A DNA stretch of 64,000 bases from NCBI RefSeq assembly GCF_033118175.1, contig NC_083704.1:51052501-51116500 (forward strand). The letters are read 5' to 3'. Positions within the stretch are counted from its first letter, which is position 1. Each line of letters starts with the position of its first letter. This DNA is from Dama dama (taxonomy: Eukaryota; Chordata; Mammalia; Artiodactyla; Cervidae). The position numbers and the translations under genes are program-made. Of the stretch, positions 36,786 to 48,140 are shown one piece after another. The notes below the pieces were generated by a model. That model searched no databases, was not told the origin of the DNA, and saw only the letters and a program-made list of their open reading frames with translations.

Positions 36786-36837
36786 AGAGTGGAATTCAAC
36801 ACCAAAGCACATGCTTTGAAAAAAAAAATATCTCTTC

Positions 36838-37120
36838 AGGGTCTTCCCTGGTACTCCAGGGGTTAAGAGTCTGCTTGCCAATGCAGGGGACACAGGTTCG
36901 ACCCCTGGTCCAGGAGGATCCCACATGTCGTGCGGCAACTGAGCCCGTGTACCACAGCTACTAAGCCTGTGTGCCCAAGAGCTTCTGCTCGGAAATGAGA
37001 CGCCACCACAATGAGAAGCTCATGCACCATGAGCAGAGAAAGCCAGGTGCAGCAACAAAGATCCAGTGCAGCCAAAAGTTAAAATTAACACAGTTTTAAA
37101 AATAAATAAAAGTTTTTTAA
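36838..37120 (+). mobile_element. CHR-2-type SINE (long form)
   Basis: Forward copy with the extended body typical of the longer CHR forms (GCAACTGAGCCCGTGTACCA, AGAAGCTCATGCACCATGAG, GCAGCCAAAAGTTAAAA tail). The flanks ATCTCTTCAG and ATCTCCTTTCAG look like a decayed duplication. Confidence 0.88.
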
Positions 37121-37164
37121 AAATCTCCTTTCAGCTGTGCATGGCTCACTGCAATAGAAATCTA

Positions 37165-38018
37165 GACCCTGTTTATTTAACTTATATGCAGAGTACATCA
37201 TGTGAAATGCCAGGCTGGATGAAGCACAAACTGGAATCAAGATTGCTGGGAGAAATATCAATAACCTCAGATATTCAGATGACACCACCCTTATGGCAGA
37301 AAGTGAAGAGGAGCTAAGCAGCCTCTTGATGAAAGTGAAAGAGGAGAGTGAAACAGTTGGTTTAAAACATTAAAAAAGACTAAGATCATGGTATCCGGTC
37401 CCATCACTTCATGGCAAATACATGGGGATACAATGGAAACAGTGACAGACTTTATTTTCTTGGGCTCCAAAATCACTGTGGATAGTGACTGCAGCCATGA
37501 AATTAAAAGACGCTTGCTCCTTGGAAGAAAAGCTATGACAAACCTAGGCAGTGTATTAAAAAGCAGAGACATTACTTTGCCAACAAAAGTCCGGCTAGTC
37601 AAAGCTATGGTTTTTCCAGTAGTCATGCACAGATGTGAGAGCTGGACCATAAAGAAGGCTGAGCTCCGAAGAATTGCTGCTTTTGAACTGTGGTGTTGGA
37701 GAAGATTCTTGAGAGTCCGTTGGACAGCAAAGAGATGAAACCAGTCAATCCTAAAGGAAATCACCCCCTGAATATTCACTGGAAGGACTGATGGCTAAAG
37801 CTACACTACTTTTGCCACCTGATGTGAAGAGCCAACTCATTGGAAAAGACCCTCATTGAAGGCAGGAATAGAAGGGGATGACAGAGGATGAGATGGTTGG
37901 ATGGCATGAGACTGAACAAACTCTGGGAAATGGTGAAGAACAGGGAGGCCTGACGTGCTGCAGTCCACGGGGTCATGAAGAGTCAGACATGACTGAGCAA
38001 CTAAACAACAACAACAGA
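37165..38018 (+). mobile_element. BovB LINE, 5'-truncated 3' part
   Basis: Starts within the reverse-transcriptase region, just upstream of the YADD-equivalent segment (the frame here reads SDDTTLM-like with damage), and continues through the C-terminal frame (37388-37738, ending LRVRWTAKR) to the 3' tail, which ends in an ACA-rich run. Single-base indels break the frame. It is antisense to CACNA2D3. Confidence 0.92.
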
Positions 38019-39489
38019 GTCTTTCCTGGGAGCCCAGAGTTCCAAAGAAGGAAATGCAAGGTCACGTTTATAGCATCGGTTGGGGGGGGTGTCTAAAACG
38101 TGGTGGCATCTCCAAGGGCAAATTTTACCACTGATTCCATTTTAACACACAACACTAAAGTCTCAGGAAAAGGAATCAAACCATCAAGTGTGAGAAACAC
38201 GCCCTCAGGAGCCAAACTCAGGGACCTGAGCAAACAGATAAAGAGCAGGTTTGACTTTTGGAGGAAAACGTGATGGGAAATGCTCCCTGCTTTTTGCAGA
38301 ATGGCTGAGGCCTTGTGCCTTAGCCAAGACTGAATCCTGCTCAGGAGCTCCGCAAGGTTATTCTTTTCCTTGGCAGCTCTGGTTGAGCAGAGGTGTAAGG
38401 TACTCAACAGCCCCCCTTCTGCCCTGCCAGCCAGGGCCCCTCTAGTCAACCTTCCCTGTCTCCCTTAGGAACCATTCCTGGCCCATCATGGCACAAGCTC
38501 CCATGGAACAAGGGAAGTCTTCCCCCAACTTGTGGGGGCCCATCACCCACAAAGTCAGTCTTTGCTGCCAACAGAACACCTCCTGAAATCCCACCTGCGG
38601 AAGCACATCTAGAGGAAAGAAACCAGAGAGGCCGCCAGCATCCACCCACCCAGCCCTTCTCATCCTGCTGAGGTCCTGACGACCCCACTGAAGTTGTGCT
38701 CAGGTGGGAGCAGCCCACACAGGTGACGCACAGTGCAGAGAAAAGTCAAAGGCTTGGGGGTCAGAACGCTCCCATCCGAGTCCAGCCCCACCATCTTCTT
38801 GCGCTCCATCTCCCTGAGCTGCAAGCCACCGGTGACAGGTAGAAAACACAGGCCATCTCCCGGTGCAACTAAAGACCCCAGCAGACGTCTTGCATTATCT
38901 ACTTTAATACAAAGAATGCTTGTCTCATTACTCTCCCCCCAAGAAGTCCCTTTCCTTCCTGTCTAGTCCCACTGAAAAGTCTGTTCTCCTGAGCCGGTTA
39001 GAATCTTGGTAGATTTTAAGAAGCCTCCAGGGCAGTCAGACTCTCTGGGTCCATCAGTCCCGGGTACCAATGGTTTGGGGGTGATTTTCTAAACTATGTG
39101 GTCCTTCCTCAGTTGATCCACCACCTGCACAGCAGGGCAAGCCAGGAACGGGGTACCAGGAAGCCCCCGAGATAGTTCCTCAGCCCCGATGTCTCATGTG
39201 GGCATCGCCCCGACTCTAGGAGGAAGTGAGCCGACCTTGAGGAGGAGAATAAGAGGTCTGGGCAGAGGCTGGGTCCACTGTGGCCTCCTCCTCCCGCTCT
39301 GCAGTACCTGGCTCCTCAGACTCCTCTCGTCAGGTGCCAGGTGGGACCACCTACCTCCCTGCCGGCACCTGGCACCCACTCCCCCGTTCAGGCACTCACT
39401 CACTTGCGTCTATGGAGTTGGCCCCACAGATGCTCGTTGAAGGTTATCTGAAGAGCTCGTCTCTGTCTCACGCCACCAATAATGACTTT

Positions 39490-39710
39490 CACAGCTCAAT
39501 CGCGGAAAGCTTCTACGTGCCAGGCACCATGCTAAGTGCTTTACGCCTTTTATTTCATTTAATCTTCATCACAGCCTGTAAAGTCGAAGACACCGGTCTC
39601 CTCTCACATTGGAGGGAGCAGGTTCAGAAGCATCATGCTGCAAGGTGACCCAGCTAGGAAACAGCAGATCTGGGACTCAACGCCAAGTCCATCTGACGCC
39701 AAACCCTGTC
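39490..39710 (-). repeat. MIR SINE
   Basis: TACGTGCCAGGCACCATGCT, AAGTGCTTTACGCC, TTTAATCTTCATCACAGCCT and AAGGTGACCCAGCTAGGAAA. A likely second reverse fragment follows at 39740-39880 (CTCATTTAATCCTCCAAAAC). Confidence 0.72.
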
Positions 39711-39889
39711 CTCTCAGCTGTTTTCTTAGGTTCTAATTGTTTTCGAAGTAATTTCCCAGATGTTATCTCATTTAATCCTCCAAAACACCCAGGAAGTAGG
39801 GAAATGCAGGTATTACTCACATTGTTTTCAAACAGGAAGGGGGGATGAAAAAAGGTCACACAAAGACAAGAGAAGACAGCAGCACTGCG

Positions 39890-40110
39890 GCCAGGCAAGC
39901 AGACTCCAGAAGCCCAGCTCAGTCACCTGGGGGCAGCTGCTTCGTTTCCATAAGCCTCAACTTCCAAATCTGAAAAATGGGCGAATGGTAGTACCTGAGT
40001 CATCAGGTAGCCGAGAGAATTCAGTGGGATGACACATGTCAGGTATTTATCCGGTACCTGGAATGTAGGAACTCCTGAGAGAATGCTACCTGTTCTTACT
40101 ATTACATTAG
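39890..40110 (+). repeat. MIR SINE fragment
   Basis: CCATAAGCCTCAACTTCCAA, ATCTGAAAAATGGGCGAATG, GGTACCTGGAATGTAGGAAC. Confidence 0.6.
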
Positions 40111-40533
40111 ACCATTTGCCCAAGGCCACCCAGGAAATACCTACAGAAAAGACAAGAAGACAAACACCACAGCTCTTAGACTCCTAGGCCAGTGACCTTT
40201 TTCTATGCTTTAACAACACTGCAGCTTCCAAGATGTATGTCTCTGAAAACGCTCCAAGCTCTGCACCTATTACAATGATGAAAAAAGATGGGCAAAGGAC
40301 TCCTCCCCAGCTGACTGTGGCCAGAACATCAAAATAGAATGAGAGGATGAGCTACCCAGCAGGGAAAAGAGAAAGCCAAAATGAGCACGACCTGTCCTGC
40401 AGGGGGCTTCACCCGAGTCCCGATGGGCCCCCTCCTTGCTGTGATGCTCAGCTATCATCATCTTGAAATTCTTCATAACTTTTTAACAAATGGAACCACG
40501 TTTTGCTTTCCCACTGGGTCCCACAAATTATGT

Positions 40534-40727
40534 CAGTGGTCCCCAACCTTTCTGGCACCAGGGACCCTTTTCATGAAAGACCATTCTTCCATGGGATTGG
40601 GGATGGGGTGGATGGTTTGAGGATGATTCAAGTGCATTACATTTATTGTGCACTTCATTTCTATTATTAATACATCAGCTCCACCTCAGATCATCAGGCA
40701 TGAGATCCCGGAGACTAGGGACCCCTG
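40534..40727. mobile_element. hAT-type nonautonomous DNA transposon
   Basis: Starts CAGTGGTCCCCAACCTTTCT and ends GGGACCCCTG, an imperfect terminal inverted repeat of the CAGNGGTCCCC type seen in mammalian hAT elements. The body includes TGATTCAAGTGCATTACATT. The exact family name is not certain. Confidence 0.7.
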
Positions 40728-42459
40728 ATGTAGCTGGTCCTGGTCTCAGCAGGTCCTCCACTGCAGCTGCCTATAATGTCTCAGATGCCAGACAAACCTG
40801 AGCCTAGTGGACTGGATCATTCGGTTCTGTCCTAGCACCCCAGTTCACCCACTCAAGCCGCACTTGCTAGCAGCCCAAGAGGACAAGGACAACCTTCCCC
40901 ATCAGCAGGCAGCATCTGGCACATTCTGTGATGAGCAGCCTCTGTCTCTACTGGCATGCGTGCACATGCATGCACAAACTTAATAAGTGGTAAGGACATG
41001 TACCAGCCCCAAATATCATCTGGCAGTTGCTTCACCTAAAATGAATAACCAGCAGTCTGGTCTACGAACCCACAGCCATACATAACCATGTCCAACTTGC
41101 CTGTCCAGATTGTTTACGTGGTAATGGCTCTCTTAACCTTGGAAGGGTACTGTTTTCCAATACTGGATGCCAAGATGAATACACAGGAGGGCACAAAGTG
41201 AAGAAAGAGGCATCTATTTCTTGTCAAGAGATAATGCTCTCCTTTCCAATATGGCCTTGAACTGCCCATTAATAGGTGGCTACCGAGTTGTTTATTTCCA
41301 TAATCTTGATGTGGGGTAACCGAGAAGCTCAGCAACATCTAACCATGATACACCTTATATGTAATGCCTTATTTAAGCAGCCTTGGAATGAGCACCCAAC
41401 GAGTGTTGTACCATTTATTAAAGACACCCTGCACCCTTCTCAAAGTTATGCCTGTAAAATGACTTTCTTCTGAAAAGTAGACACGCTGGCTACACAAAGA
41501 GAAATCCCTTAAAACACATCAGCTGAGCAGATGCCTCACCTGCAGAGGGTGAGCTGTGGTCCAGGTCGGACTGTCAGGAACGAGTCTCTGAGGCTGGCTT
41601 TGCATTTCAGAGACCATCAGCTAAATGTGCTGGTCACTAAATACTCAGGGAAAGCAAGCATCCTCCCCTTCCTCTCCATTTTCTTCTCTTGAAGGAGAAG
41701 CTCACTTTTGCTTAATGGACCAGAGAGGGCTGATGAAGAGTCTATCAATATCGCCAGGAGCCTGACATGAGGAACTTTTCCTCTCGCTACATGATACACA
41801 AAAGCCTCACTGCAGCCACTGGAGATGAAGCAATGGCCATTATGTCTCTTGTATAAAAATTACATTAAAAGAGGAGTGGGGGAGGGGGGCTCTCATATGC
41901 TAATTCATAGGCTGGCATTTACGACATCTATTTCATTTTTTCTCAGTCTCAGCCATAGCAAATCTCTAAGTCCAATCAGAGTGTCCCAGGGAACATGAAA
42001 GCTGTGAAAAGTCTCTGTCTGGAAGACGCTGTGGATCTCAGTTTGGGAGGCTGTTTTGGCAAGCACTGTGACTGCAAAAGATGGGGACCCCTGAAATAAA
42101 CACCACTCACTTCTGACAGAGGCTACATACTTAGATAAAGAAAAAGCCATGAGTTGGTATCTGTAATGAGAGATCCAGACTAATGACAGTCTGGAAACAA
42201 AGGATCCTTGAGAGAATATACACCTCTTTCACTAAGCCCAACATAGCAAGTCATTTATTGCTCTAGGTGTGCAGGAGCATTAAACACCTAGCAAGGGTCG
42301 ATCGATGACTGAAAAACCTAAACCCCCAAACTTGACTTCCACAAATGTGTGCTCCAAAGTGCAGGACAATGGGATATCCGGCAGGGCCACAGGTGCCCAG
42401 GGTACTGTTTCACATTTCTTTTACTTTTGTTCATCCTGATACATGGCTAGTGCGAGTGA

Positions 42460-42583
42460 GGGATGGTTGCTCAGTCATGCCTGACTCTTTGCAACCCCAT
42501 GGACGGCAGCCTGCCAGGCTCCTCTGTTCATGGAATTCTCCAGGCAAGATGACTGGAGTGGGTTGCCATTTCCTTCTCCAGAT
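42460..42583 (-). mobile_element. Truncated Bov-tA SINE (tail half)
   Basis: Only the non-tRNA half is present (GGTTGCTCAGTCATGCCTGA to CCATTTCCTTCTCCAG). The tRNA-like head is missing. Direct repeats GATACATGGCTA lie at about 42438-42449 and 42581-42592, a likely target-site duplication. Confidence 0.9.
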
Positions 42584-42599
42584 ACATGGCTATGTCTTC

Positions 42600-45500
42600 T
42601 TCAAAACTGGAAACGTTATTTGTGCTTGCCCCTGCCCGACAGACTTTATGAGGTAGCTTGGTACTCGTGTGTTTGCCTAAAAGCACATTGGTATTAGAAT
42701 AAATAAGACAAGATAAAACTAGCCTGAGAGCACCAGAGCAATTGATCAAATTTAATAACTACATTGGATTAAAAATCTGAAGTTTACCTCCGATGAGAAA
42801 ACCATGCCTACGTTTTCACCTCACTTAACTTTGACTAGCGTTGTAAATCTGAGCAATGCAGGCTGCAGCAGTTCCTAATAAGGGAAAAAGCAAAGCAGAA
42901 ATATTTCTGGCAGAAAAGAAACTTTGAGAAAAAGAAGGAAAGAAAAAGAAAAGAACAAAAGAAGCTCAGGCTTAGCAAAGTCATACAAAAAGAACTTTAT
43001 CTGGTCAGCAAGTGACCGAGTATGAGTGTATAAATGCAGTAAGATATATGCGTGGGTAAGATGCATGAAATGAATTCCAACCAGTTTACCCTGCTCTGCT
43101 GATGTCCTGGTGATTGGGCTAATGAGACCAATAAACTGCCCCGAAAGACTGAAAACTGTCATTTCCAAGATTTCAAGACTTTGAAAAATAATCTGCCAGG
43201 GAGAAGTCCAGTAATTGAAGTGGTGCCATGAATTAAAACATGGGCAGCGTAGATTGAATGCATTAATCTCGCAGGATGACAAATAACTGTGTTTATTCAA
43301 CAAAAATGTTCAGCCAAGTAGCGCCTCCCCAGTAAAAGCAATCTGTAGAGTGTCAGGCTTCCTATAGGCAACACAGCGCTGCTACCTAATTCCTGATAAG
43401 TGAATACTCCTAGTTAATTATTTAAAAGACCATCGATTTCCACATTGATGAAAAGTCATAATTATCAAAATGGCATAAAGACCCAACCTTTCACTTTGCT
43501 GACTCTGTCCTGTGGAAAGAGACATCACATTCATATATTAAAGCCGCCCTCTCAATAAATAGTTGATAATGCAAAAAACTGGTTATGCATTCCAAGGAGA
43601 GCACATTTGATAAGTGCGGCACGAGGTGTCCAAGGTAAATGTCAATTCTTTTCTAGCATTAATGGCAGAGACATACAGTACCTGTATTTCCGCTGTGTAT
43701 TTATCACCATGGTTCTGGAAAATGTAATTAGAATCCTTCATTCCTGTGAACATACATTCCCTGAATGCAGAACTAAATAGAACGACAAATCCAGCTCCGA
43801 CCAAATTCTCCCAGAGAGGGATGAAATGAGAATCACATCAGTTTAATACCTTTTATTGTGAATGTTAGGGGTGTGGAGCCCAAGTGTTTAACAGACTAGG
43901 TTACTGGACCTACTAGAATGCTTCTCACTGAATCCCAAAATAGAAAGATAATGAAACAGTACCTCTCCAAGAGAACCCACACAAAGCGCATTCTCTGGGG
44001 AAAATGAAGCAAGATAGAGGCAGCTGAATATTGGCATGAATATGTCAAATAGGAAAGTTAATTAAAAGTTGAAGTGAATGGAAACCCCTGCAGTATCTGC
44101 CAGCTAAGGAGGGCAGGACACAGGCACACAGCCGCATAAGAGCACTTCGCTTTCAGGGGCCCGAGGTCCTCTAACAACCAGAAAAACCTCTCAAAATTGA
44201 CTCCAACTCCAACATACAAGTCCCATGTTCTTCCATTCTGCATTGGAAACAGTCTACTTTGCTAAAAAGCAGATTCTTTTTTTATTACAATCAAAAATAT
44301 CCTCTTTATAAAGAACTAATAGATTGCTATTCCTGCACTAGGCAAAGAAAACAAAAAGAGAAAAAATAGGAAGTCTGGCAGTGGATATCAGATATATTAT
44401 TGTAAGCTAAAGCCATGGTAATGAACAAAGAGACAACTAATGAAATATTCTCCTTTCTAAATCCGTGACAATGAGGCACATTATTAAATACCTATAATTA
44501 TATTGATAAAATCACTGATAATACTGCTATCTTGAATTATATTATCTAAAAAAAAAAACCTGTTACCCTCTTATAAAAATGGCAGTTTTCCCAGTCTCCA
44601 AACTCCTTAAAATAGGTGGTCAATTATTATTTAACTTACATTCACAATAACTATTTTGCAAAGTTTTTGCCTTAGTTCAAAAATTACTAAACTCCCGTTC
44701 TAAAAATGAACACCTTACATCAATTCATAACATAAAATGTCAATTAGAAAAATTACATAGAGTACATAAAATTGTTCAGTGGTATACAATATACCTTACT
44801 TAACTGAAATCAAGTTTAAATGTCCATGCCTTAAAAGTATAATTACAATCTATCATGCAACACCCTTGAATCCTCTTATTGCAGTGTTAATGCATTGTTC
44901 AACCAAGTTTCCAAACTCATTTCGAGAGTATCTTAATTGTCAAAGATGCAATGATGTGACAAAAGGGTATAGAAAGTTTTAACTCAGAGGAGTAATGTCT
45001 CATGGCCAGAAACTTAAAAAGAAGAGAAAGGCAACAGTCTCCTTGCTTTTCCAAATGATGCTACGCCTCCCCACACTCTGAGCACCTCACATCTTTTCTC
45101 ATTCATACTCTGAGCTCTCTAAATCAATCTTCTTTGTTGATTATAAAGATCATAATGAAGGGCATAATGAAGGGCAACGGGCCAAGACAGCCAAAAGATA
45201 TCTCCCCAAGTTGTCTACCATGCCCTGCCCCATGGAAGTCCTTGCCTAGCCAGCGAAAGCCACAGTCAGAGGACGTCATGGTCGGTGATTGCAATTCAGA
45301 GCAGAAGAAATGCCCACCCCAGCACCTAATGCCCAGCAACACCTCATCTTCCCCTTGGTGTCAGATTACAGAATGCCAGGCAACAGTAAGAAATGACAAA
45401 AAGGACATAAACAGCTGGAAATAATTACCCAATTGTCCAGCAGTAAGCATGACAAAAGCAAAGTAAGGCTTGTGAATTCAGTATCAGAAAGGATGCTGAT

Positions 45501-47250
45501 GAGAAGGTAACAGAAGGGTTTTAGCTTTTTCCAATTTGCTATCAGAGAGTAGCCAATAATATGCTTGGTTGATGGGATTTTGTGTGGTGTGTGTGTGTGT
45601 GTGTGTGAACTTCAGAGAGAAGGAAAAAATATATTTCATGGGCTCCTACAAAATGTGAGTACAAGATATGTAAGCACAATAAAAAAAAAAAAAAAAGCTC
45701 ACAGGCTCTGAGGAGATACTTTCAGAGTTGCTATAACTAAACTACAACAGGCAGATGAAAAATATTTCTTTAAAGTTATACAAAATATTCTCTTCTTTAA
45801 AAGCATAAGCTAAATACACAGGCAATGCAATAGGCCAGAACTCTTCACATAAAACATCTGACACACAGGCAAAATGCCAAAGCAGGCTACAGACTGGTCC
45901 AGATTAAAAGAACACGAGCAAAAGAAGCAACTCCTATAAGCTGAGAGGCAGGTCACAGGTATGTGAATTATCATTGTCCATAAAGGCACATCATAACCTC
46001 AAGGTTTTATCAACTGCCTATAATTCAATGAATTCCATCCCCAAATAACAGGTGAGAAAACAGTCTTTCCAAGGTTTCAGAGAATATGGCTACTGACAAT
46101 TTTTAAGCCAGGCTAACCTCTGTCATTCCATTGTGGGATGATGCTTCATTACCATACTTAGATTTCATGTGACAAACTGTTTCATACAATGTCCCCAAAA
46201 ACGCTACTCTCTAAAGCAGAATGCCATAAATAAAATACGTACTTGGTTACCAGGCAGCATGCATGACACATATGTTACATTGGCCCAAAAAGCACAGCTT
46301 TAAATGCTTAAAAGTTAACTTAACAATTTAAGCTGTTTGTACCCATTTTCAGAGAATTACCCTGAAAGGGCAATTTTATTTTCTATCTTTGAGAGAATTC
46401 TTGGATTAATCCTATTGATTTGTTAACTTGAAATTCTTTTTCATCCCCTCTAATCTCTCCTCCCCAGCCCATTTCCCCTGCCCCCTTTTTTTTTTCCCTT
46501 GGAGGGGAGCGCAAAGGACTATATATCTCACAGTGTAATTTTAAGCATAATGCTGCCTGTTTGAATTGAAATTGATGCAGCTTCTGATAAAAGCCTAATA
46601 ATCAATTCTCCATTCTCATTACTCTCTAGAATATATGGGCGCGGACCAATGTCTTAAGTTTGAGGACTACTCTCATAGGTTATTACCCAGCAGTGCAGCT
46701 GAGTGGAAAGATAACCACATTCATTCTCCTTATCTGTAATGATGTAATGCATGCTAGCCCTGGGTCTAGATGATTGGGGAATAATGGGATTGTACAACTG
46801 CAGGGATGACAAACAATAGTGCAGCGTCTTTCTCTGATACACTGAACCCCAGCCTGCAGCGTGGGCAAGGTGAACACCAGCATAACATAGGCACTGATTC
46901 TGCCCCTTGCATGAAGTTAGCATTTTTTGGCCAGAGGAGCATCTGCTCTCACACTGAAACAGCAATACCGACAGAGAGAGGAGAGCCATGCAAAAAACAC
47001 TCAGTTTCCGAGCCTCGGCCAGGACAGTGCCACTGAGTATCCTGCTTTTCTTTGTGTTTAGAATCAAGTGTCATCTAAAAATAACTGGTTGGTAGGGAGA
47101 AGTCACTGGCACAGTACATTGCCAAGAAACCGGAGGATCAGAGACACCTCTGATAACTGATGCTGCTCTGGGTTCACGTTTGTTTGGAAAACTAAATCTG
47201 CCTCCATTTTCTGTGCTGGAAAAAAATCATCGCTTCCTGCCACCACAGAA
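42600..47250. other. Repeat-poor AT-rich intronic block next to exon 2
   Basis: About 4.6 kb with no SINE, BovB or recent L1 that I can recognise and no clear MIR or L2. It contains only a short GT run (45581-45607), an A run (about 45680-45696) and a T run (about 46488-46497). Sequence such as 43380-43560, 43640-43870 and 46510-46680 has the look of conserved noncoding DNA, but no alignment could be run. Confidence 0.5.
45581..45607. repeat. (GT)n microsatellite
   Basis: TGTGTGG followed by about 10 perfect GT units. Confidence 0.95.
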
Positions 47251-47257
47251 ATCTTAC

Positions 47258-47339
47258 CTTTTGCAGAAGCTGGGAGCCGGAGTACTTCGCGGCGATAGAT
47301 TTTATCTCTCCACCAAAAGCAGAGGCCCAGAGCTTCACC
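47258..47339 (-). CDS. CACNA2D3: CACNA2D3 coding exon 2
   Basis: This 82-bp exon completes the split valine codon from exon 1 and adds 27 codons, reading VKLWASAFGGEIKSIAAKYS followed by GSQLLQK. This is the N-terminal part of the alpha-2 chain, before the VWA and Cache domains, which are encoded by later exons. The acceptor is a pyrimidine-rich tract ending CTATAG and the donor is AAG/GTAAGAT, both close to consensus. The phase fits exon 1 exactly (2 + 82 bases = 28 codons) with no stop. The downstream neighbour is the very long intron 2, which fills the rest of the window towards position 1. The match to the family at this position is by recall, not by search, but agreement of sequence, phase and splice sites makes the call secure. 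Confidence 0.96.
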
Positions 47340-48018
47340 CTATAGGGAGAAAGGGCAGAGGAACAAATGTAACAGCGTGTCACAGTCAACACGCACGCAC
47401 ACGCACACACGGGGGCTGTGGCTGAAGGAACCCGGAGGTATAACACTGGAGGGAAAAAAAAAAGAAAAAGAGCCTTGGTAGAAACTGCCAGCACCAAACT
47501 GCAGAGCGCACCGCGGAGGGGGCTCGAGGGGGGGTCACATAGTTCAAAATGCGCAAAGTGCCCCCAGGCTCTCTGGAAAGATCACTAAATTTTACGTGAA
47601 TCATTGCCTGAGAACTTGACCACCCAAACTGGGCATCACCTGGCAAAGATTAGTCGGAAGAAATTCACCCACCCTCTCCCGCCCCCCAAAGAAGTGAGAC
47701 GGCAAGATAGCAAAGAGCTCCGGTAAACGACCCACGGAAGTTGGATGCGGTAAACAGGCTTCAAAGTTCGTGCTGTCACTGGCGGTGAGCCTCTCCAGGT
47801 CTCCTCTCCAGGTCTCACTCGCCAGCCCGGGGAGGGGGCGAGGGACTCCCACCCCAGCCTGGCCGCCCCACGCGGGTGCGGGCCGGCAGGTGCTAGAGAC
47901 GAGGCCGACGACCGCGGCAGGTCCCGTCCGTCCGCACCTGCAGGAGCCCAAACTTGGGCACAGCGGGTCGCGGGAGGCCGGGATCCCCTCCCCGGGCGGC
48001 GCAGGACCCCGCACTTAC
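47340..48018 (-). other. CACNA2D3: CACNA2D3 intron 1 (679 bp)
   Basis: Short intron between coding exons 1 and 2, read on the minus strand. It begins GTAAGT and ends in a pyrimidine tract plus TAG. Its first half (47820-48018) is still inside the CpG island. The half near exon 2 contains a CA-rich stretch (about 47386-47411) and an A-rich run (about 47453-47470; T-rich in the transcript). I recognise no transposable element in it. Confidence 0.9.
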
Positions 48019-48140
48019 ACGGAGAGAGGGATCTGCTGCTCCGAGCGCACCACGTCCCCCAGCGCGGCGTAGAGAAGCGCGGCGGCCAGGAGCGCCCAGG
48101 GCCCCCGGGACGCGCGGCGCTGCCAGCCCAGTCCGGCCAT
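48019..48140 (-). CDS. CACNA2D3: CACNA2D3 coding exon 1 (signal peptide and start of alpha-2)
   Basis: First coding exon of the calcium-channel auxiliary subunit alpha2-delta-3, an extracellular membrane-anchored protein that raises surface expression of CaV channels, mainly in neurons. The exon gives 40 full codons plus two bases. An n-region with three arginines (residues 8-12) precedes a hydrophobic alanine/leucine core (about 16-28), typical of a secretory signal peptide. Residues 29-41 (GDVVRSEQQIPLSV) match the known mammalian protein as I remember it. The ATG at 48140-48138 has A at -3 and G at +4, a strong start context, and no ATG lies upstream on this strand until 49139. The exon ends before a consensus donor (GTAAGT) after two bases of a valine codon, and exon 2 supplies the third. 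Compared with the human protein from memory, residues 4, 6, 7, 14 and 15 differ. The rest of the gene lies beyond position 1. Confidence 0.96.

Larger units (their letters stand above)
38020..40530. other. Intronic sequence with MIRs only
   Basis: Moderately GC-rich. No gene-like frame and no recent transposon. Two or three MIR pieces lie in 39490-40110. Confidence 0.5.
1..47257 (-). other. CACNA2D3: CACNA2D3 intron 2 (5' part, continues beyond the window)
   Basis: From the exon 2 donor (GT at 47257-47256) to position 1, no further reading frame matching the alpha2-delta-3 sequence is visible, so this is the start of intron 2. The human gene spans roughly a megabase with very long introns, so a 47-kb exon-free stretch is expected. 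It contains the repeats listed separately. Any transcript across it runs from high to low coordinates, so repeats called + here are antisense to the gene. Confidence 0.9.

Noticed and set aside
1..47257. Search for CACNA2D3 exon 3 or other exons
   Set aside because: None of the minus-strand frames matches the alpha2-delta-3 sequence that follows exon 2 as I recall it.
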